Under the pieces are notes generated by a model. That model was not told where the DNA came from and ran no database searches. It was given only the letters and a program-made list of their open reading frames with translations. DNA of 45,299 nt, taken from positions 1 to 45,299 of IMG/VR virus record IMGVR_UViG_3300020433_000013. One strand, 5' to 3'. A program made the translations under genes and the position numbers. This document shows positions 1 through 8,826 of the stretch, one piece after another. Position 1 is the first letter of the stretch. Each line of letters opens with the position of its first letter. The DNA is from a virus.

Positions 1-536
1 ATAAATTGAGGAGAAACTTCTTTGCCTTCTTTCATCATAAATGCTCCAGGCGTCGAAGGTTCACTTACAAAATCCCAACAAATAAGTTGAAAGTCGTCTT
101 GTACTATTTGTGTGTCACCTTTTGATCTTGTACTACCAACTCCTCGAGAAGATATACCTAATGTTATACCACTTTCTACTAAAGACTGTAATATTTTGCC
201 GCTAGGTGTATTAAGAATCTCTACTGTGCCGTAAACTATATCACCTTCCATATAAGCTTCTCTAACTGTATGTGATGCATTTTTTAGTTCAACAACTGAA
301 GAGTCTGGATGGTCTAGTTCTCCTAATGCTCTATTTTCTTTTATAAACTTTTGATAGTTTCTAATTTCTCTTTCAAGAATAGCTCTAGGATAAACTCTGC
401 CATTTTGATTTAAAGTTTCAGCTTTTTGCAAAATACCTTTCATCATTAAAGGTTTTCCTTCTTCTATTTGCTCTTTTATTAACTTAGGATCATATTCAAA
501 ATTAATCCACTCTGTAATTAATTTTTGTGAAGTCAT
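1..536 (-). CDS. 21: Prohead core protease, T4 gp21 family (3' end beyond window)
   Basis: This is the N-terminal 178 or so residues of a prohead maturation protease; the rest lies beyond base 1. I translated it by hand from the minus strand. It begins MTSQKLITEWINFEYDP and contains GELDHPDSS with a candidate catalytic His at residue 76, and a LGISSRG segment with a candidate nucleophile Ser at 129 or 130. It continues with a WDFVSEPSTPGAFM segment typical of phage prohead proteases. Family members cleave scaffold and capsid precursors inside the prohead before packaging. The ATG lies one base after the stop of the upstream gene, and a strong AAGGAG site sits in that gene's last codons, so translation is probably coupled. 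Portal, then a conserved protein, then protease matches the T4 20-67/68-21 order. The His and Ser assignments rest on motif position and family knowledge. Confidence 0.9.
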   Translation of the reverse strand, partial: MTSQKLITEWINFEYDPKLIKEQIEEGKPLMMKGILQKAETLNQNGRVYPRAILEREIRNYQKFIKENRALGELDHPDSSVVELKNASHTVREAYMEGDIVYGTVEILNTPSGKILQSLVESGITLGISSRGVGSTRSKGDTQIVQDDFQLICWDFVSEPSTPGAFMMKEGKEVSPQF

Positions 537-537
537 T

Positions 538-1362
538 TTATTCTCCTTTTATTTCTTCAGTTAATCTAACTGTTGTTAAAAATTTACTTAAATTTAATTT
601 AGTTACTTCGTTCGGATCTAAGCTTTCAACTTTGTTTTTAACTTTATTATATTTTTCATTAAGTATTTGATTTGAACAGTTTTTCATGTATTTTTCTAAT
701 ACTAATATACTTTCTTTTTGTATTTCTGCAAAGTGACTTCTAACTTTTTCGTCTTTTTCATTTGTGTATAGATTAATTAGATTGTTTTGATTTTCTGAAA
801 GAATTGAAGCATATTTTTTATTAAAAATTTCTTTCATAATCTTTCTTGTTAAATTATCTGGTTGAATTATGTTTTCGGTAATGATTTGTTTTTCTTTAGT
901 TAAATTTTCATGAAGAATTATTTCATATTCAGTTATTTTATCAAAATTATTATCATTATTACGCCACTCATTTAAGAGTGTTTGAATTGTTGCATAAATT
1001 TTATAATCTTTAACATTACTTTCAAAAATAACACCTTTACCGAATGTATAATTTAAGTCTCTAATTAACTTTGATTTTTCTTTTTCTAATTTTTCACTAT
1101 TAAACATATTATTACAAGCTGATTTTGCTTCTAGTATTATGAGATTTGCTAAGGTATCTGTTACTCCATGAGTTTCAGATAAAGCCTTAAATAGCTTAAA
1201 TTCTTTAAATAATTGTGAATTTTTATTAAAGTTTTGTTTTACTATATTAATAGCTTTTTCTGCGTCAGTCTTATTATCATCCATCAGCTTTTCACATATG
1301 AAATTCATAATTTGTTCATATATTATTCCGACATTTCTTTTTTTATTATGAGACTTTCCCAT
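538..1362 (-). CDS. Conserved phage protein between portal and prohead protease
   Basis: A 274-residue, highly charged, largely helical soluble protein with no signal peptide or membrane segment. It starts MGKSHNKKRNVGIIYEQ and has the segments EAKSACNN, KLIRDLNYTFGKG and IYATIQTLLNEWRN. I recognise these as a family that recurs in large T4-like phages between portal and protease genes, but I know of no established function. In T4 this slot holds the prohead core genes 67 and 68, so a scaffold or core role is a reasonable inference from position only. It lies 4 bases after the portal gene and 1 base before the protease, and its last codons supply the protease ribosome site. The C-terminal third is Lys/Asn-rich, consistent with a protein destined for proteolysis, though this is weak evidence. 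Confidence 0.75.
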   Translation of the reverse strand: MGKSHNKKRNVGIIYEQIMNFICEKLMDDNKTDAEKAINIVKQNFNKNSQLFKEFKLFKALSETHGVTDTLANLIILEAKSACNNMFNSEKLEKEKSKLIRDLNYTFGKGVIFESNVKDYKIYATIQTLLNEWRNNDNNFDKITEYEIILHENLTKEKQIITENIIQPDNLTRKIMKEIFNKKYASILSENQNNLINLYTNEKDEKVRSHFAEIQKESILVLEKYMKNCSNQILNEKYNKVKNKVESLDPNEVTKLNLSKFLTTVRLTEEIKGE

Positions 1363-1366
1363 TAGC

Positions 1367-3379
1367 TTATTCCTCTTCTTTTAACAAATTGTCATCTATA
1401 AGTATATCGTAGTCTTGGTCATTTGATTCTCTAAGTAACTTATTGCTACTAGCACCTATGTTTAACTTACTATCCATTGATTCTAAATCTTTTGACATTC
1501 TATAAGAAATCTGTTTATCAATATGATTGCTTATAACAGGACTTTGCGGCAATATCCCATCCATTTGCAAGAGACTATTTGCAGTGGGTGTTTTTATATT
1601 TTCAATATTTGTTGCACCGCTAAATAAGTCTGTTTTTTGAATAAATGTTCCTTTTATAGGATTTTCGTATCCTAACTTTACGTTTAAAGAATTTACGCCG
1701 GAAGATTTTACTTTAGAAGAAGCTTTAATAGGTCGATTTATTTTACCTTCTTTTTCGTCTTTATCTTTTTTAATATCGTCATCTTCATCAATTAATTCAT
1801 CGTATTGATTTAACTCTTCTTCTGACATTAAATTTCCTTTTTTAATCTCTCCAGAGAATAAATCTCCTAAACCCTCACCAGATTCTTCTGCTCCACCAAC
1901 AGGAGGTCCACCGAATGAGTCATCTTCGCCGGCATCAGGATTATTATTTTCGTCGCCAAACGCAAGAGATTCTGTAGGTGGTAACTGAACAGCCTCAAGT
2001 CTCATTTCTCTTATTTTATCTTTCTTTCTGCCTTTTTCAATTCTTTCTATTTCATCATCGTTTAATTCTAAAATATTTTTTCTAATCCACTCTCTATCAA
2101 CCATACCTTCAGGAGCTGAGCTTGCTATATCAAACTTAGATCTAATTAATTCTAGTTTTTGTTGTTGCGCAATACTTGAAGGATTACTTAATTCAAGTTT
2201 AAAGTCTAACAGGCTTTCATCTGTATAACCGTGTGTATATAAATGAATCATTGCAATTTTATTTAATTCAGAAATAATTGTCTTTTGAATTCTTTGAATT
2301 GTGCGACTAAATCTTATATCTTCTTGAGCTAATGTTGCTTTTGCACCAATGTCTTCATCATAACCTAAATAAGCCTTAGGTATTTTTAACGCAGCAAAAA
2401 GTTTTTTCTGAATGTATTCAACATCTTCAATAGCTGTAGTGTTCGAACCTCCTGCTAAGGTATCAATTCTTGTTCCACTTTCACCACCTCTTACCGGTAA
2501 AAAATAATCTTCATCTACTGAAAGGGGGTTATATCTTAAATCTACCTGCCCTGTGTTTTTATCAATCACTGCATTTCTTTTTAAAGAAGACTGTGCTTGT
2601 TCAAGATAATCTGCAATATTTTCAGGAGGAATATTGCCAACGTCAATATAAAAAACACGTCTTTCAGGTGATCTAATAACTCTATAGACTAGCATTGCAT
2701 CTTCAATAAGAATTAATTGTCTCCAAACTCTTCTTGCACCTTCAAGGACAGAAGATCCATATGGAAGAAAAGCATCATTTCCTAATAATCGTAAATGAGA
2801 AATTTGCCAGTTTTCTAAAACTTTGTTTCCTTGAGTTATCCATCTAAATCTAACAGCACCTGGATCTTGAGGATCAAAACCTTCTTCTCTTTCTATTTCA
2901 GCAATAGGAATAGGAAAAACATTAATCACACCATATTCTGGATGAATATCGTTAAATAAGAAAAAATCTCCATATTTGCATAAGTTTCTAACCCACATGA
3001 CTAAATTAAAGTCAATATTCAAAGTATCATAAAATAATTCTGACAAAATTTGTTTAATTTTACCGTTTTCAGAGTTAATATGCAAGACTGTTCCTAATAC
3101 ATCTGGAGAAACACATTCTTCTGAATAAATATCTAATGCGGAAGATATTTCAGGTGTTGCTTCCATTTCTGAAAAATCACTATATCTAGCCATTCTATCA
3201 TAAGATCCGTATGCACTTAATGTTGAGTTATATACATCACTATGATTTTTCTTGAAAACCTCCAGAGAAGATTTAGAATATGTGGTATTTTTTAAGTGTT
3301 TTATCTTTCTACGTACAACAGGACCTGATCTAAATAGTCCTGTTAGTTTTACAAAAAGATTATCATTTTTTTTTGCCAT
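1367..3379 (-). CDS. 20: Portal protein, T4 gp20-like
   Basis: The portal forms the dodecameric ring at the unique capsid vertex through which terminase pumps DNA and to which the neck attaches. The protein is 670 residues, against about 524 in T4. It contains the gp20-type segments YSDFSEMEATPEISSALDIY, the central RSPERRVFYIDVGN, and KIPKAYLGYDEDIGAKATL followed by a helical stem region. The first ~450 residues are the portal core. The remaining ~200 form an acidic, low-complexity Gly/Asp/Glu/Lys-rich tail (roughly residues 470-550) and then a Ser/Asn/Lys-rich end, which accounts for the extra length. The start has an AGGA site about 10 bases upstream, inside the end of the terminase gene, 4 bases away. 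Order terminase-portal-protease is as in T4. Confidence in the family is high; the role of the C-terminal extension is unknown. Confidence 0.95.
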   Translation of the reverse strand: MAKKNDNLFVKLTGLFRSGPVVRRKIKHLKNTTYSKSSLEVFKKNHSDVYNSTLSAYGSYDRMARYSDFSEMEATPEISSALDIYSEECVSPDVLGTVLHINSENGKIKQILSELFYDTLNIDFNLVMWVRNLCKYGDFFLFNDIHPEYGVINVFPIPIAEIEREEGFDPQDPGAVRFRWITQGNKVLENWQISHLRLLGNDAFLPYGSSVLEGARRVWRQLILIEDAMLVYRVIRSPERRVFYIDVGNIPPENIADYLEQAQSSLKRNAVIDKNTGQVDLRYNPLSVDEDYFLPVRGGESGTRIDTLAGGSNTTAIEDVEYIQKKLFAALKIPKAYLGYDEDIGAKATLAQEDIRFSRTIQRIQKTIISELNKIAMIHLYTHGYTDESLLDFKLELSNPSSIAQQQKLELIRSKFDIASSAPEGMVDREWIRKNILELNDDEIERIEKGRKKDKIREMRLEAVQLPPTESLAFGDENNNPDAGEDDSFGGPPVGGAEESGEGLGDLFSGEIKKGNLMSEEELNQYDELIDEDDDIKKDKDEKEGKINRPIKASSKVKSSGVNSLNVKLGYENPIKGTFIQKTDLFSGATNIENIKTPTANSLLQMDGILPQSPVISNHIDKQISYRMSKDLESMDSKLNIGASSNKLLRESNDQDYDILIDDNLLKEEE

Positions 3380-3383
3380 TATT

Positions 3384-5015
3384 TTATTTTCCTATTAACC
3401 AACTTAAATCACCTAGAGGATTTTTGGGGTTTGTTCCATTTTTTTTACCTGAAAATGATCTATCAGGCATATAAACAGGTAAAAAAGGATTTACTGTTTT
3501 TTCACTACTATTATAGAAAGGAGAAATGGAAGTTTTATCTATATTTGTTTTATTTAATTCCATACCTTTGAGTATTGCATCAGCTTGTTGTATTTGCGAA
3601 ACATTATATGTATCAGAGTTATTGTCAGCTAACCAACAACCAATTGCTAAAGACATTATTAAATCATCATTATAGCCTTTCATAGCAGTAATTTTTTTAC
3701 CATTCCAGACAAATGTTTTTAATTCTGAATAAAGTCTTTGTGAGTAAGTTTTAATACGACCATTACGTAAAGTTTCTTCAAAATTTGCAAGTATTTTATC
3801 TCTACTTTCTTTGCTTGTGGTAAAACCGGCCTTTGCAATATTTTGACCTTCACCATAAAGATACTTATATTTTTCTTTTTCAGAAGAAAAGTAAATGTTT
3901 TTATATGCTAAGTCTGCAAGTTTAACTAGCATAGTATAACCATAAGCATTATTTTCTGGGCAAATCATTGCTGTATTAAATCTTTTTGCAACATCATAAA
4001 CAAGTATAGCAAATTGGTCTGGAGGAATTTTTCCTTTATATTCACTAGCAATACTCATATTTGACGTATTAATAACATGAAAAGCTGAATAGTCTCCGCT
4101 ATCTCCTCTTGCAATATCAGCTGAAAGTATGTATTTTACTCCCTCTATAGGGTATTCCCAATACCAGACATTATTTTCAGGCCCGCTTTTTTCCATAGGT
4201 TGTTTGGTTAAAATTCTTATATTTTCTAAAATATCATTTGTAAGAAAAGTATCACCAGATGAAGCAAAATCACAAAGTAGCTCTTGTGCAACCTGCTTTT
4301 GAGACATATTCTTGATTTCTTTTTGAAACCATTCGTCATCTCTTTCTGGGTGAACATCCCACATAAGTTTAATAGGATTAAATTCGTTTTCTTTTCTATC
4401 AGCTTTAGTATATATCTCATGATATTGACCACCTACACCGTTAGGAGTAGATAAAAGAATAGCACGACCACCTGTTGATAAAGTAGGATATAGACCCATC
4501 CATAATTCGTCAAAATTTCTTACAAAAGCTGCCTCGTCAACAATCAAAAGAGAAAGCGCTTCCGAACGTCCTGCATCTTCTGAAGTTGGAACTGCTTTTA
4601 TTTGAGAACCATTTGAAAATTCAACTTGCTGTTTGTTGTTAGCTGTAATCATTGGTACCAATAACCAGTTTGGCATAGATTTTATATAAGTTTTAACTTT
4701 TCTTATAAAGTTTTGTGCAACCGCTAGTTTAGTAGCAATAATTAAAATATTTTTTTCTTTATAAAAACAAGCTTGCCAAACTGCATATGCAGCAACTAAA
4801 GTCGAAAGTCCTAATTGTCTTGATTTCAAAACAATATTAAATCTATGATTATTAAACTCTGTAACACAGTCATCTTGAAAATCGTAAGTTTTAAAAGGAA
4901 TTAGACCTTTTAAAGGATGTTGAATTTTTAGATATCTGTTCATAAAATATATAGGATCTTTTCCGCATTTTATAATTTCAGAAACTTGACTATGTTTAGA
5001 CTTTAAAGATGCCAT
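3384..5015 (-). CDS. 17: Terminase large subunit (packaging ATPase/nuclease), T4 gp17-like
   Basis: This is the motor that powers DNA translocation into the prohead and cuts concatemers. The N-terminal ATPase domain has a Walker A variant LKSRQLGLST (residues 63-72), Walker B LLIVDE (156-161) and a coupling motif LLSTPNG (187-193). The C-terminal RNase H-like nuclease has SADIARGDSGDYSAF with D300 and D308, E354 in PENN, and D450/D451 in YNDDLIMSLA. These are all the expected acidic residues. The length of 543 is a little shorter than T4 gp17 (610). It follows the 124-residue gene by 4 bases and precedes portal by 4 bases. No small subunit is recognised with certainty; the 124-residue proteins at 5020-5394 and 40652-41026 are candidates. 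The protein is complete and looks functional. Confidence 0.97.
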   Translation of the reverse strand: MASLKSKHSQVSEIIKCGKDPIYFMNRYLKIQHPLKGLIPFKTYDFQDDCVTEFNNHRFNIVLKSRQLGLSTLVAAYAVWQACFYKEKNILIIATKLAVAQNFIRKVKTYIKSMPNWLLVPMITANNKQQVEFSNGSQIKAVPTSEDAGRSEALSLLIVDEAAFVRNFDELWMGLYPTLSTGGRAILLSTPNGVGGQYHEIYTKADRKENEFNPIKLMWDVHPERDDEWFQKEIKNMSQKQVAQELLCDFASSGDTFLTNDILENIRILTKQPMEKSGPENNVWYWEYPIEGVKYILSADIARGDSGDYSAFHVINTSNMSIASEYKGKIPPDQFAILVYDVAKRFNTAMICPENNAYGYTMLVKLADLAYKNIYFSSEKEKYKYLYGEGQNIAKAGFTTSKESRDKILANFEETLRNGRIKTYSQRLYSELKTFVWNGKKITAMKGYNDDLIMSLAIGCWLADNNSDTYNVSQIQQADAILKGMELNKTNIDKTSISPFYNSSEKTVNPFLPVYMPDRSFSGKKNGTNPKNPLGDLSWLIGK

Positions 5016-5019
5016 GATA

Positions 5020-5394
5020 CTATTTTACCTCATAATAACATGTGCAATTATATTTTATTGTTTTCATTGGACTATATGGACTTACTGTTAATGTTTCAAA
5101 AGAATCTTTTGAATTAGTTTTTTTACAAATTAGTTCTCTATCAGAATTATCCTTAAATTCTTTTTTAATTAGTTTGAGCCTAGAATTTATTGTTTCTGAT
5201 ACTTCTTTTTCTAAATTTTTAATCTGCATATGAAGATCTGATTCTCTAGCAATGTTTAAAATTGTTACAAATCTTATAGAAAGTGTATTATCATTTTCTA
5301 GTTTTGCAACAGTTTTTCTAGATCCATCCTCACTAATATAATTATAAACATTGTCAATGCAATCAGCAATAGACATTATAAAATCGTATTCCAT
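5020..5394 (-). CDS. Protein of unknown function upstream of terminase
   Basis: A 124-residue soluble protein I do not recognise. It starts MEYDFIMSIADCIDNVYNYI. The middle (about residues 50-80) is a Lys/Glu-rich amphipathic helix likely to form a coiled coil. The C-terminus carries Cys residues in KYNCTCYYEVK, with further Cys at about residues 12 and 90, so redox or metal binding is possible but not shown. The gene opens the packaging block after the only sizeable untranslated gap nearby. It has a good AAGGA site 5 bases before its ATG and ends in TAG, four bases before the terminase gene. Because small terminase subunits are often short coiled-coil proteins encoded just before the large subunit, that role is a positional guess. 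It lacks an obvious helix-turn-helix. Confidence 0.6.
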   Translation of the reverse strand: MEYDFIMSIADCIDNVYNYISEDGSRKTVAKLENDNTLSIRFVTILNIARESDLHMQIKNLEKEVSETINSRLKLIKKEFKDNSDRELICKKTNSKDSFETLTVSPYSPMKTIKYNCTCYYEVK

Positions 5395-5429
5395 AATATA
5401 GTCCTTGTATTATTATATAATAATTATAT

Positions 5430-5457
5430 ATTATAACAGAATATTTTTTTATTTATA
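5430..5457 (-). promoter_or_regulatory. Candidate promoter(s) driving the packaging/head block
   Basis: The 54-base gap between the zinc-ribbon gene and the 124-residue gene holds two promoter-like strings on the minus strand. TATAAATA, identical to the T4 late promoter core read by gp55, spans 5457-5450 and overlaps the preceding stop codon. TGTTATAAT, a perfect TGn extended -10, spans 5438-5430. Either would start transcription about 15-45 bases before the ATG at 5394, leaving room for the AAGGA ribosome site. No -35 box is evident. The DNA is about 75% A/T, so an 8-mer of this kind arises by chance roughly every 3 kb per strand. The location before the packaging genes is the main support. 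Confidence 0.4.
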
Positions 5458-5706
5458 TGGCCTCCATCCTTTTTCCCACTTTTCTTTATTAATAAAATAA
5501 AAATCCAAGTAACAAGTTTGGCAAACATCATTTTCTTTAACTGAGTCTATATCTTCAACATTATTTAAAAGCTTTTTACAGCAAGGACAGTCTAAAGAAA
5601 TTGTTTTAGAACTAACAGGTCTAACAAATTTATATTCTTTCCAAAAACAAACTTCAGTATTTTCATCTATTTTTTTCCAATTTTTTTGATCATTTATATT
5701 CAACAT
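5449..5706 (-). CDS. Small zinc-ribbon protein
   Basis: An 85-residue protein with two Cys pairs, C40/C43 in DCPCCKK and C62/C65 in VCQTC, about 19 residues apart. This is the geometry of a zinc ribbon. The N-terminus is Trp/Lys-rich (NDQKNWKKIDENTEVCFWKE) and the C-terminus ends EKWEKGWRPYK. No catalytic motif is visible. The start overlaps the end of the SbcD-SbcC gene by 17 bases in another frame, suggesting coupled translation and a link to recombination, but a nucleic-acid-binding or adapter role is only inferred. A purine-rich AAAGG lies about 10 bases before the ATG. The stop codon overlaps the candidate late promoter that follows. Function unknown. Confidence 0.7.
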   Translation of the reverse strand: MLNINDQKNWKKIDENTEVCFWKEYKFVRPVSSKTISLDCPCCKKLLNNVEDIDSVKENDVCQTCYLDFYFINKEKWEKGWRPYK

Positions 5707-8700
5707 AAGAGTCTTTGCCTTTTATTGTAACTTCTATATTTTTATCAACGATATCTTTAATCGAGTCTATGTGTGATATTATAAGAATAGTTTTAAAATA
5801 TTTCTTTAAACTTTTTAATAATCTTGCACATGCTTCAATATTTGTATCGTCTAATGCGCCAAAACCTTCATCAATGATAAAAATATCAGACTTTGGTAAA
5901 GAAGAAATGTTTGTTAAAGCAACTCTAATTGCTATTGATGCCATCATTTTTTCCATACCACTCGCACACTCAATAATTCTAATTGAATCACCATAATCTA
6001 TATAAACATTGAGATTATTATTATTTTCATCATCTAGGATTTTTATTTTAAAAGACGTTACACCTGTAAGTATTGCATCTATTTCTTTATTTATTTTTGG
6101 TAAAAAAGAAGAAATTAACATTGTTGGAATACCTTTTTTTGAAACTGCATGAGAATACAAATCATAAATTTTCCATTCTTCAATAATCTTGTTATAATTT
6201 TCTTCTTCTTTTACAAGTAATAATAAGTTATTTTCTAATTGAAATATTTCTTTATTAGTTTTATTAATATCTGATTCGATATCAAATATTTTATTTTGTA
6301 CACTATTTAAATCTGTTTTTAAAGAATTAAGCTTGTCTATATAAACAATATCGTCATAACTTTTAAGTTCATCTATGATCAAACAAGTTTTATTCTTTTT
6401 AAATTTTAAATCTTCTAATAACTGTGTCTTTCTTTTTATTTTATCCTCATTTGAGTCAATATCTATTTTAGACTTATATTCTTTATTAAGTACATCGTTA
6501 TATTTTTCAATTTTATTACTAAGTTCATTCTTTTCTAATTTATTAACAACTGATTGTATTTCGTATATAGATGTTTCTATGTTCTTTATTTTATCATCAA
6601 TTTCTGGAATGTCATTTTTTGACTCATAAGCATTATTAATAAATTTACAGTTTAAAAATTTATCTCCGCAAGGAACTTGATCTAATATTTTTATTTCTTC
6701 TTTTTTAGAAATTAGTTGGCTATTTAAGAATTTCTTCTTATTTTTATAATCTTTTAGTTCAAAAGTAAGATTTTCAAGTTTTTTCTTTTCTTCCTTAAGA
6801 ATTTCAATAGGAAAACTTTTTTTAAAATCTTTAATTTTTTGAAGCTTTTCTTTCAAAGAAATATTTGTATTATTTAAATTATCTATTTCTTCCTGACTTT
6901 GATTTATCTTATCAGTTATGTATTTTAACTCTTTATTGGCAGAAAATTGTGTATGTCCTGAAGGGTGATTTTTTATATTTGATTCACATTCTTTGAGTTC
7001 TAATCTAACAGCTAATTCTTTTTCTCTTAATTTTTGAAGATTTTCGCCTAAAGACTTTAACTGGCCTTCTTTATCTTTGTTGTCTGATAAAACTTCTGAT
7101 TTAAGAGATGACCAATTTTTCTCTTTTGTATTTTTTATTTTATTTTTAAGAACAACATATTTTTCTCTACTTTGCTTATAAAGTTCTTCATATATGTCTA
7201 AATTTAAAAACTTTGTTAAAACTGATTTTCTTGCAGAAGATTTTTCATTAATAAAAGTATTCATTTCACCTTGTGAAGCAAAAGAAGTGTAAAGAAAGTC
7301 TTCTGATGTTCCAATTAAATTTCTTAGAATTTTTTCTGTTTCTCTTCTTTGTTCTTCTGATTCATCAGAGCAAGACGTTGTTTCTATTAAACTTAAATTT
7401 GTATTTGCTGATATTTTATTTTTTGTTGATGTTTTCTTTATTGTACTTCTAATAACATCATAATTTTTTGTCCCAATAGAGATATTAACTTTAGACTTAC
7501 AATAACCTTTTCTTATATTTATAATATCTTGATTTTTAACAGATCCTCTGTCTGTTGTATTGAATAGTGTATACATGAGAGTACCTGGAATAGAAGATTT
7601 TCCAGCTCTATTATTACCAAATAAACCTATTACACCGTTTAAATTATTAAAATTAATAAAGTTATTTTTGCCGTAAGAAAATGTATTATCAAATTCCATA
7701 TTATTAATAGACCATTTTTGACCAAAAGTATCTGTTAAGTCTTTAGGGATTTCATCTAAGCTTTCTTCAAAAACTTTTGTTACTTTTTTAATAACTTCTT
7801 TATCAACATTTACAAAAAAGTCATTAAATATCTCTTCTCTATCACTACTTTTTCTTATGTCAATTGATTTAATATTGTCTGAAATTGTTGGTGAATTTAC
7901 TTCTTCTTTGTTAACAATATTTTGTAAAACTATTTCATGAGCTTTTTTATCATTTTTTAAATAGTGATAAAGAATTTTAATTTCTGATTGCGTAATATTT
8001 TCAGAAGTTCTAATTCTAAATCTAGAACCTGATTTAACTTTTTCACAAAATAAAATAGTATTCTCTAAATTACCTTTCCAGTCAACAGTTACAAAGGGAT
8101 GAGGATTTTTAACAGAAATAAATTTACTTTTATAGTCAAATCTATTTTCTATTTCCCAGATCAAAAAACCTTTAACTATATCTTCACCATAATTTTGCTG
8201 TATTGTTGACCCAGGATATGCAATACGATTATCAGAATCTAAATATTGTCTTTTGTGTATATCACCTAAAAAGCCAAAATCAAAGTCGTCAAAAAAGTCT
8301 AAACCAACTTCTCCTTCTAGTTCCCAGTCTGTGTCTGTCTTAGAATTCATTACAGCGCCATGAAAACAAGCAATGTTAATTTTATTTTCTTCTGGCTTTA
8401 CTTTAGACCAATTTTTTTGATCAAAGCAAGAAAAAACACACCAATTAAAATTGTTTAAACCTATTGGATATACACCACTATTCTTATATAGCTTTATATT
8501 TGGATTATTTATTGCTTTTACAATAGGACTAATTGCATCTTGTCTATTTTCATTTAATATAAGACCGTCATGATTTCCTAGAATTACATGTGTTGGTGCT
8601 ATATTAGCAAGAGAATTAAACCACCAATTTAAATTTTCAATTATTTCTGGTGATATACCTTGAGTTTTTGAGTGAACAATATCGCCACCAATAAATATAA

Positions 8701-8818
8701 TGTCAGGACTTTCTTCTTTTAGTTTATCAAATAAATTCTGAAATACTTCTTTATATTCTTTATGTCTTTTTAAGCTGCGCCAATGAACGTCAGATATGTG
8801 TGCAAATTTAACCGACAT
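5690..8818 (-). CDS. Fused SbcD-SbcC (Mre11-Rad50) recombination nuclease/ATPase
   Basis: A single 1042-residue chain combines two subunits that T4 encodes separately as gp47 and gp46. Residues 1-~300 are a metallophosphoesterase nuclease with D10/H12 in SDVHWR, D46 in GGDIVH, N82/H83 in GNHD, H153 in FHGA and H188 in GDIHKR. The SMC-like ATPase follows: Walker A GNNRAGKSS from residue 401, long coiled coils, a hook CGDKFLNC (C717 and C724), the signature ECASGMEKMM, and Walker B with D-loop DIFIIDEGFGALD at 978-990. Such complexes process double-strand ends and branched DNA, and T4 46/47 drive recombination-dependent replication. The start has AGGA six bases upstream, merging with the primase stop codon. 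All catalytic motifs are intact. The hook is C-x6-C, not the usual C-x2-C. The fusion is read directly as one open frame. Confidence 0.95.
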   Translation of the reverse strand: MSVKFAHISDVHWRSLKRHKEYKEVFQNLFDKLKEESPDIIFIGGDIVHSKTQGISPEIIENLNWWFNSLANIAPTHVILGNHDGLILNENRQDAISPIVKAINNPNIKLYKNSGVYPIGLNNFNWCVFSCFDQKNWSKVKPEENKINIACFHGAVMNSKTDTDWELEGEVGLDFFDDFDFGFLGDIHKRQYLDSDNRIAYPGSTIQQNYGEDIVKGFLIWEIENRFDYKSKFISVKNPHPFVTVDWKGNLENTILFCEKVKSGSRFRIRTSENITQSEIKILYHYLKNDKKAHEIVLQNIVNKEEVNSPTISDNIKSIDIRKSSDREEIFNDFFVNVDKEVIKKVTKVFEESLDEIPKDLTDTFGQKWSINNMEFDNTFSYGKNNFINFNNLNGVIGLFGNNRAGKSSIPGTLMYTLFNTTDRGSVKNQDIINIRKGYCKSKVNISIGTKNYDVIRSTIKKTSTKNKISANTNLSLIETTSCSDESEEQRRETEKILRNLIGTSEDFLYTSFASQGEMNTFINEKSSARKSVLTKFLNLDIYEELYKQSREKYVVLKNKIKNTKEKNWSSLKSEVLSDNKDKEGQLKSLGENLQKLREKELAVRLELKECESNIKNHPSGHTQFSANKELKYITDKINQSQEEIDNLNNTNISLKEKLQKIKDFKKSFPIEILKEEKKKLENLTFELKDYKNKKKFLNSQLISKKEEIKILDQVPCGDKFLNCKFINNAYESKNDIPEIDDKIKNIETSIYEIQSVVNKLEKNELSNKIEKYNDVLNKEYKSKIDIDSNEDKIKRKTQLLEDLKFKKNKTCLIIDELKSYDDIVYIDKLNSLKTDLNSVQNKIFDIESDINKTNKEIFQLENNLLLLVKEEENYNKIIEEWKIYDLYSHAVSKKGIPTMLISSFLPKINKEIDAILTGVTSFKIKILDDENNNNLNVYIDYGDSIRIIECASGMEKMMASIAIRVALTNISSLPKSDIFIIDEGFGALDDTNIEACARLLKSLKKYFKTILIISHIDSIKDIVDKNIEVTIKGKDSYVEYK

Positions 8819-8826
8819 TATTTTTC

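Noticed and set aside
2470-2676. Plus-strand open frames, such as this one and others at 5042, 6375, 20443 and 27875
   Set aside because: Each lies opposite a well-supported minus-strand gene, has no recognisable motif and no convincing ribosome site. They are antisense shadows.
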